Positions 51,022-55,740 of a stretch of 55,740 nucleotides of DNA are shown piece by piece (the first letter of the stretch is position 1; the number at the start of each line of letters is the position of its first letter). Location: positions 1 to 55,740 of the forward strand of contig JAKIZT010000012.1 of the NCBI GenBank assembly GCA_022707885.1, written 5' to 3'. The position numbers and the translations under genes are program-made. The notes under the pieces were generated by a model, which was not told the origin of the DNA, did no database searches, and worked only from the letters and a program-made list of their open reading frames with translations. This stretch comes from Caldisericales bacterium. GTDB lineage: Bacteria; Caldisericota; Caldisericia; JAAYUI01.

Positions 51022-52329
51022 ATGCATAAAAAACGAATTGATATTGTTTTGTTTTACACAATCATATTGATCTTGCTCATATATTTTGCGCCAGATATTT
51101 TTAGAACTTTTGTACCATTAAAACTTGAATTGATCGATACAAATCGTAGTAATGGTAAAATCATTGATTCTTTGTATTTTTATATCTTTCGTCACTCCCC
51201 CAAACCTATTGTTTTAGATGATAACAAGTTGACGATATATAAGGATTGCTCCTTAAAAATACCCCTCAATAGAATAGATCTCGGTGGGAGTGTTTTGAGT
51301 TACTGCATCAAAATTAATCCGTTAGATACAGAGAAAATTGTTGGTACTGTTCTATCTTTCATTTGTACTAATCCCGATAAAACCAAATCACTTGTTAATA
51401 TTTCTTTCTCGGAGGACGATATACTTCATTGTTATAAACATTATTCAGTTTGCAAATTCAAAACAGAGTTTGACAAAATAGTTGCAATCTCTTTTTCGGA
51501 TGAAGGTGCATCAGTACTTTGTGAATCCGAATCGCTTTTGATGTATGGAATTTATAACTTAAGAAGAAAATCAGAAAAAATTGGCGTGTTCAAGAATAAA
51601 ACTTCCTTACATCGCTACATTGCTTTGGACATGGGCTCCTCAGCAATTGGATACGATGGTGAAAATTTATGTTTTTTCAAATTTGACAGTAACTCATTGA
51701 TTGAAATTTCCAAATACCCAACTGGTTACAAGGGAATGCCATCTGATTTGAATTTTAAGTGTCTTGATGAAAATTACCACAGATTTTCTACATACAAAGA
51801 ATATTTGAGTGTTTTTGATGGCTCATATTTGCATATATTTTATCTGAATACAAAAACTTTTGTTCAGCACATTAAGTTTGATTATGTACAACAGAGTATT
51901 GAGTATTCGCTATATGACACCAGCAATGGTTTATATTATCTTTATATCCACCCAGGGTTTGGAAAAGAAAAGATTCCTCTAGTCTCGCAACTTATTTCCA
52001 GCAAGAAGTACAATGTATTTTTGAATATCAACTCTGAAGGTGAGAAATATATAATTGGTTCTTATGAAAATGGTATTCAGTCAATATTTTTGGCTATGAA
52101 TGATGACAAAGATGACGCAGACATAATAGATTTCTATAAGTTTAATGATATTAATGAAAAACTGGAATGTATCATGTTCAATGATTTTGAAAAAGAAATA
52201 TATTTCTACACAATAAATAAAATATACAGATTTAGTATTTTAGATTCGATCGAAGCAGATTATGTCAGATCATTCACTAAATCGGTCCCAATCCCTGCAA
52301 AATGGATCAATTTGAAGAATTTGCCTTAG
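51022..52329 (+). CDS. AT-rich membrane-anchored hypothetical protein
   Basis: 435 residues with a good SD (GAGGGAGAG) before the ATG. A single N-terminal membrane helix (IDIVLFYTIILILLIYFAP) is followed by a long beta-rich region with propeller-like strands (YLSVFDGSYLHIFYLNTKTF). The gene is clearly more AT-rich than its neighbours and uses many Ile, Lys, Asn and Tyr codons, which suggests acquisition from elsewhere. It stands alone between two strong terminators. No family is recognised. A promoter was not clear. Confidence 0.7.
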   Translation: MHKKRIDIVLFYTIILILLIYFAPDIFRTFVPLKLELIDTNRSNGKIIDSLYFYIFRHSPKPIVLDDNKLTIYKDCSLKIPLNRIDLGGSVLSYCIKINPLDTEKIVGTVLSFICTNPDKTKSLVNISFSEDDILHCYKHYSVCKFKTEFDKIVAISFSDEGASVLCESESLLMYGIYNLRRKSEKIGVFKNKTSLHRYIALDMGSSAIGYDGENLCFFKFDSNSLIEISKYPTGYKGMPSDLNFKCLDENYHRFSTYKEYLSVFDGSYLHIFYLNTKTFVQHIKFDYVQQSIEYSLYDTSNGLYYLYIHPGFGKEKIPLVSQLISSKKYNVFLNINSEGEKYIIGSYENGIQSIFLAMNDDKDDADIIDFYKFNDINEKLECIMFNDFEKEIYFYTINKIYRFSILDSIEADYVRSFTKSVPIPAKWINLKNLP

Positions 52330-52405
52330 TTTTGCTACCCTGTCATTCTTAACCGGGGGGATGCGCGTTTTTTGACGGCTTATCAATCGGACACTGCAGA
52401 TTAAT

Positions 52406-52437
52406 AAAAAAAGGCCGCTTGCAAGCGGCCTTTTTTT
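52406..52437. terminator. Bidirectional terminator between convergent genes
   Basis: GGCCGCTT and AAGCGGCC form an 8-bp stem with a two-base centre, with seven A before and seven T after. It serves the 51022 gene on the plus strand and the 52460 gene on the minus strand. Confidence 0.93.
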
Positions 52438-52459
52438 AGTTTCTAGTGTTTATTGGTGA

Positions 52460-53053
52460 TCAGGGGTTCTTTGGTGTTGTTGGAGTGGGTGTTGTTGGTG
52501 TCTTGGTTGTTGTAGTGTCTTTCTTTGGGGCTGGAGCATTGATTTTGGCCTTGAACTGGTCAAACACTTTCTGGTCTTTCCTCAGATTTTCGATAAAGGA
52601 ATCCATGTTCTTTTCATCCTGGAAGGGTTCATTGTCGAGCATCTTTATCATCATCCTTGGGCCCTGGTCTTCACATGCATTTCTTCCATTTCTGTCAATC
52701 CCGAGCTTGTTCCATTCAGTCCCATTTTTACCCATTGTCGGGCAGTTGCCAGTGCAATTTGCTGGATCCTGACCGTTGCACATGCCAGCACCGTTGCATA
52801 TTCCCATTCCGCCTCTTCCCATCATTCCTGGTCCACCCATCATCTGGCAACCCATCCTGCCACCGGCACAGCCGCCGTTGCCTATTCTGGCAATGACAAA
52901 GACGCTACTCACAAGAAGGAAAAGTGTAAAAAGGCCTGCAAGTATCCATCCGGCATATTTCATCCAGCCTTCTTGTTTCTTGGCGACCACAAGTACGAAG
53001 AATGGGAAGCCAAGAAGAAGGGCGAACATAACAAAACCCCAAACTATCATCAT
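52460..53053 (-). CDS. Membrane protein with Cys/Met/Gly-rich segment
   Basis: 197 residues, with AGGAGG before ATG 53053. Two membrane helices occupy residues ~3-24 and ~34-56. Residues ~58-107 are unusual: rich in Gly, Met and Cys, with CAGGRMGCQMMGG, GICNGAGMCNG and CTGNCPTMG, eight Cys and about nine Met. This could bind copper or another soft metal on the outer face. A charged helical part follows, and the last ~25 residues are a low-complexity Pro/Thr/Lys tail. No family is recognised. It is transcribed toward the bidirectional terminator. Confidence 0.75.
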   Translation of the reverse strand: MMIVWGFVMFALLLGFPFFVLVVAKKQEGWMKYAGWILAGLFTLFLLVSSVFVIARIGNGGCAGGRMGCQMMGGPGMMGRGGMGICNGAGMCNGQDPANCTGNCPTMGKNGTEWNKLGIDRNGRNACEDQGPRMMIKMLDNEPFQDEKNMDSFIENLRKDQKVFDQFKAKINAPAPKKDTTTTKTPTTPTPTTPKNP

Positions 53054-53116
53054 CTAAAACACCTCCTAGTGTTTTTTAGTATCATAAACCAATATACGAC
53101 AACTTGTGAAAAAAAG

Positions 53117-55192
53117 TTATAATGCGGGTAGCACGAAGGTTGCCACCCTGGTTGGGGCGTCGTAGTCCACCTTGGCACCCATCAACTCTGCCATGGCCCT
53201 TACCGGGACCATCAACCTGCCGCCGACAATAAGGGGGGCTGAAGAAAGTTTCACCTCTGTTTTGTTAACATAGGCCTTTGTTTGCCCAAGGGTCAGGTAG
53301 TATGTGTTTGTGCCCAGCTTGTATGTGGCCTGTTTCCGCTTGTCGTCCCACTCGACAGTTGCCCTCAGTGCTTCACCAATTGACCTGAAAGGAATATATG
53401 TCCTGCCGGATATTATCATGGCAGCGGCTGGTATTGATTTTTGCATTCCATTGACAATCATGGTTGTGCTTCCAATAGCCATTTTGACTGTTACAACATA
53501 ATCTATCCGTTTTGTTGCGTTGTATGTCTTGCCCTTCATTTCAGTTTTTACTGACAGATAGGATGATCCCCCGCCAAGCATTGCGCTGATTTCGAATGTT
53601 TGCTGGTCTCTGGATTCGATGCTTATCGTTTCTGTCGAACCAGTCATCTTTATTTCTGGTGTGCTGTCTGGCCTCCTGGTTAGCTTTACTGTGATTTTTA
53701 GCAGCCCATCGCCAAGCATCTGTTCGTCTGGGCCAACAAACTGCACTTCCATGGGCCCCATGACCCTGACAGTTGAAACGGCAGGCTCTTTTGTGAAATT
53801 CCCAGACTTGTCAAATGCTCTTGCCATTACTCTCAATAATTGTGGTTTATTGACAACATAATCGTAAGACCATTTTGTGGTGCCCTTGGCTCTCATCCAG
53901 TTTGTACCATCAAAAGAAATCTCAACCCTGTCAATATCACTGTTGTCACTTGCGGTGCCCGTGACTGATATTTTTCCTATCTCGACCTCTGCATTGTCGG
54001 GCGGTGAATCTATTTGAACCCTTGGGGGCTCTGTGTCCCTGAGTTTGAACGTGAATTTTATCTGGGTGCATTCCTTTGATTTTCTGTTGTATTTGTCAAA
54101 AGAGCATGCCTCAATTGTGTGTTCACCTGGTGGTAACCCGGATATGTCTGTAGTCCAAAAGTTGTCTTCTATCTTGGCATCCATGCTCACTGCCCCGTCA
54201 ACTCTTACCGAAACCCTGGTTGCTGGTGGCATGATTGTTCCTGAGATAGTGACTGTTCCTGTGTCCAGGACCATTCCATCTTGCGGATAGGATATTGTTG
54301 GAGCTGGCACCTCAGGGAATTTTAGATAGAACCTTCTTGTGTAGACCTGGCTGACATTTCCTGAGTCATCAGTTGCCCTGACCATTACTTTTATTTCGCC
54401 CTCTGGCGCAAGTGGCATCGGTACCGTCCAACTATACGTTCCTTGTGCTTTGTTCCATGTTTTGCCACCATCAATAGAGTATTCCACAAGCGTTACTTCA
54501 TTGTCATCATCTGCTGTTCCAGTGATGACTATTGGAAGACCATCGACAGTCACACCTTCGGATGGAAACAGAAAAACAATTTTTGGTGGAGATTTATCTG
54601 TAAGTTTCACAATAAACTCAACGGTTGCCTCTGCTGAATTGTCCGCCATGTCCCAGGCGACTGCCTTTGCCACTTTCCTGCCGCCTCTTTCCACAAAAAA
54701 TTCTGCTTCCCAGCCAGTGGCAGTAATGTTGGCTTTCTTGAAGTCCCCCTGAAGATTTACCTTTATTTCCTTTACCCTTTCGTTGTCTGTTGCTGTACCG
54801 GTTATTTTCACGGTGTTGGCGGTAATCACTTCTTCAAATTTTGGGCTGGTTATCGCGATTATTGGTGGGACTTTGTCAGTTGGAAAATCAGTTGGATCAC
54901 CAGGGTTTGTCTGGGCAGCGATTTCATTGATGTTTGAAAAGCCGTCTCCATCGGAATCCATCTGTTCGATTGTCTTGAAATTGTAGCCGCTCTTGGCCCA
55001 GTCCTGGCCGAACATGTTTCTTGGCCCTCCCCCGCCATGTCTCTCGTGGCAGAGGCAAAAATCTATCCTGCTCCCTTTTATGGAGGGGTAAGTTTTTATT
55101 AACTGATCATAGTAGGCGGGTCGTGCGTATGCGATTGCAGAGGCAAGCAGAATACTTACCGCAGCCAATGCGATAACTGTTCTTTTTTCCAT
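53117..55192 (-). CDS. Exported Ig-repeat protein with EF-hand-like and stalk domains
   Basis: 691 residues with a signal peptide (residues ~1-23). Residues ~45-95 resemble the small cytochrome/TSP3-like module of exported proteins: FCLCHERH, NMFGQDW and the calcium loop DSDGDGFSNINEI; but the heme motif CxxCH is reduced to CLCH, so heme binding is doubtful. Residues ~110-570 hold about five Ig-like units with the GTATDN strand motif of bacterial Ig repeats. The last ~115 residues form a stalk (Cu-amine-oxidase N-terminal) domain, RTYIPFRSIGEALRATVEWD and RLMVPVRAMAELMGAKVDYD. No SD is present; the -10 lies six bases before the ATG. Confidence 0.85.
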   Translation of the reverse strand: MEKRTVIALAAVSILLASAIAYARPAYYDQLIKTYPSIKGSRIDFCLCHERHGGGGPRNMFGQDWAKSGYNFKTIEQMDSDGDGFSNINEIAAQTNPGDPTDFPTDKVPPIIAITSPKFEEVITANTVKITGTATDNERVKEIKVNLQGDFKKANITATGWEAEFFVERGGRKVAKAVAWDMADNSAEATVEFIVKLTDKSPPKIVFLFPSEGVTVDGLPIVITGTADDDNEVTLVEYSIDGGKTWNKAQGTYSWTVPMPLAPEGEIKVMVRATDDSGNVSQVYTRRFYLKFPEVPAPTISYPQDGMVLDTGTVTISGTIMPPATRVSVRVDGAVSMDAKIEDNFWTTDISGLPPGEHTIEACSFDKYNRKSKECTQIKFTFKLRDTEPPRVQIDSPPDNAEVEIGKISVTGTASDNSDIDRVEISFDGTNWMRAKGTTKWSYDYVVNKPQLLRVMARAFDKSGNFTKEPAVSTVRVMGPMEVQFVGPDEQMLGDGLLKITVKLTRRPDSTPEIKMTGSTETISIESRDQQTFEISAMLGGGSSYLSVKTEMKGKTYNATKRIDYVVTVKMAIGSTTMIVNGMQKSIPAAAMIISGRTYIPFRSIGEALRATVEWDDKRKQATYKLGTNTYYLTLGQTKAYVNKTEVKLSSAPLIVGGRLMVPVRAMAELMGAKVDYDAPTRVATFVLPAL

Positions 55193-55198
55193 GACACA

Positions 55199-55226
55199 AA
55201 TGTAACGCTTATGGAAATTTTGGCAA
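55199..55226 (-). promoter_or_regulatory. Promoter of the Ig/stalk protein, probably leaderless
   Basis: On the minus strand TTGCCA (55226-55221) and TACATT (55204-55199) are 16 bp apart. The ATG at 55192 begins seven bases after the -10, the expected position of the transcription start. Confidence 0.5.
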
Positions 55227-55336
55227 GTTTAAGATTGCTTTTACCAGGTGATATTAATTCTTGATAGTATGCCTTGAAAACTCGCTCCAGATCTATATTG
55301 ATAATAAAATTATAGATTGCTTGCACAAAGGCATTC

Positions 55337-55486
55337 TTACGGCTGGTTTTCTATCGGGCTGACAATTGCCGGGGGCTGACCGTCCGGCGTTGCTGGCGAC
55401 ATGAAATAGCCGATGGCCCTGAAGAGTATTACCAGAATAATTGCGGCAAAGACAAGTATTATCGGGTAAGCTATTGCTCTTTTCAT
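55337..55486 (-). CDS. Small single-pass membrane protein, 49 residues
   Basis: A short frame from ATG 55486, with AAGGAG six bases upstream, to TAA at 55337. Residues ~6-24 (AYPIILVFAAIILVILFRA) form one membrane helix; the rest is a Pro-rich tail (TPDGQPPAIVSPIENQP). The SD, the hydrophobic segment and the position 18 bp after the upstream gene make it a credible real gene. Function unknown. A 71-residue frame over the same bases is a shadow. Confidence 0.7.
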   Translation of the reverse strand: MKRAIAYPIILVFAAIILVILFRAIGYFMSPATPDGQPPAIVSPIENQP

Positions 55487-55504
55487 TTTTTCTCCTTTGA
55501 AAAA

Positions 55505-55740
55505 TCATTTGAATACGATCTTGAATGGACGTTTGATGCTGTATTGATAAACACGGTTACTGGTGAGGAAAACAAAGTTAAATACGCTTTTCTCTAAACT
55601 AATCCTTGCATCCTGGAGGAAAAAGTATCCTTTGTACTCGCCCTCAAAAGGTTCACAGGTGACAACCTTGGCTTTGCCTTCTGTGGCAAGGATAAGGACT
55701 GGTTCATATTTGTTATTGCTGAGTTGTCTGAGGAAGAGGA
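55505..55740 (-). CDS. Partial gene at right edge, C-terminal ~78 residues
   Basis: A frame open from the window edge ends at TGA 55505-55507. The visible part (YEPVLILATEGKAKVVTCEPFEGEYKGYFFLQDARISLEKS) is beta-rich with no recognised motif and no membrane helix. It is followed closely by the 49-residue membrane protein on the same strand, so the two are likely co-transcribed. The N-terminal part is outside the window. Confidence 0.65.
   Translation of the reverse strand, partial: LFLRQLSNNKYEPVLILATEGKAKVVTCEPFEGEYKGYFFLQDARISLEKSVFNFVFLTSNRVYQYSIKRPFKIVFK

Noticed and set aside
15107..52329. Paralogy between the propeller-like proteins at 15107 and 51022
   Set aside because: Both have an N-terminal helix and similar short beta units, but I could not align them over any convincing length.
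53117..55192. Multiheme cytochrome
   Set aside because: No CxxCH is present; the single candidate is CLCH.
1..55740. CRISPR arrays, rRNA genes, prophage or insertion sequences
   Set aside because: No regularly spaced repeats, rRNA signatures, phage structural genes or transposases were seen.

Overview
The window looks like a chromosomal fragment of an anaerobic, uncultured or deeply branching bacterium. Evidence: a complete V/A-type ATPase operon, a membrane pyrophosphatase beside a phosphofructokinase-family gene, repeated copper-amine-oxidase-N-terminal ('stalk') domains on secreted proteins, many beta-propeller or Ig-like exported proteins, a Firmicutes/Thermotogae-style rpsP-khpA-ylqD-trmD-rplS cluster, frequent TTG/GTG starts, and several transcription units that look leaderless. 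I cannot name the phylum from sequence alone.

Layout. (1) 1-2437, minus: the N-terminal ~812 residues of a type III restriction (Res-type) helicase-nuclease, cut by the window edge. (2) 2557-15089: an AT-rich block. Four minus-strand genes encode exported proteins: a Cys-rich protein with an M15-like peptidase motif, a lipoprotein, a membrane-anchored protein, and a ~1905-residue protein with a PHP-like domain. They sit between two direct copies of a ~250-bp element that carries the start of an STGPKT-type gene, both copies broken. (3) 15107-16922: two genes of unknown function. (4) 25238-17008, minus: V-ATPase genes H-I-K-E-C-F-A-B-D, with the Na+ ligand set visible in subunit K. (5) 25265-26815: a papain/C39-like gene lying between two copies of the 3' end of a lipoprotein gene. 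(6) 33235-26718, minus: a housekeeping run rpsP, khpA, ylqD, trmD, SPOUT methyltransferase, rplS, two lepB, rnhB, NERD protein, yraN, lipoprotein. rimM is absent. (7) 33374-38523, plus: a DUF3352-like membrane protein, an 11-motif PQQ propeller protein and an NHL-repeat protein. (8) 38577-41718: tRNA-Val(CAC), Na+-type membrane pyrophosphatase and a divergent PFK, apparently one transcription unit ending at a strong terminator. (9) 41780-47021: an ABC-2 transporter pair and a kinase-STAND-TPR regulator. (10) 48075-46972, minus: tsaE, a small DUF4911-like gene and yqeG. (11) 48193-55740: exported or membrane proteins, including one with about twelve D-x-x-G-[ND]-D-x-Y repeats, a Cys/Met-rich membrane protein, an Ig/stalk protein with a degenerate heme motif, a 49-residue membrane protein and a partial gene.

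The energy genes fit together. The V-ATPase K subunit and the pyrophosphatase both carry residues known from Na+ pumps, so a sodium-based membrane economy is likely, with PPi as one energy source. The accessory regions are mainly cell-surface proteins of unknown role. The four-gene cassette between the direct repeats is the best candidate for an undescribed system. Statements on base composition are by eye; no alignment or search was run.
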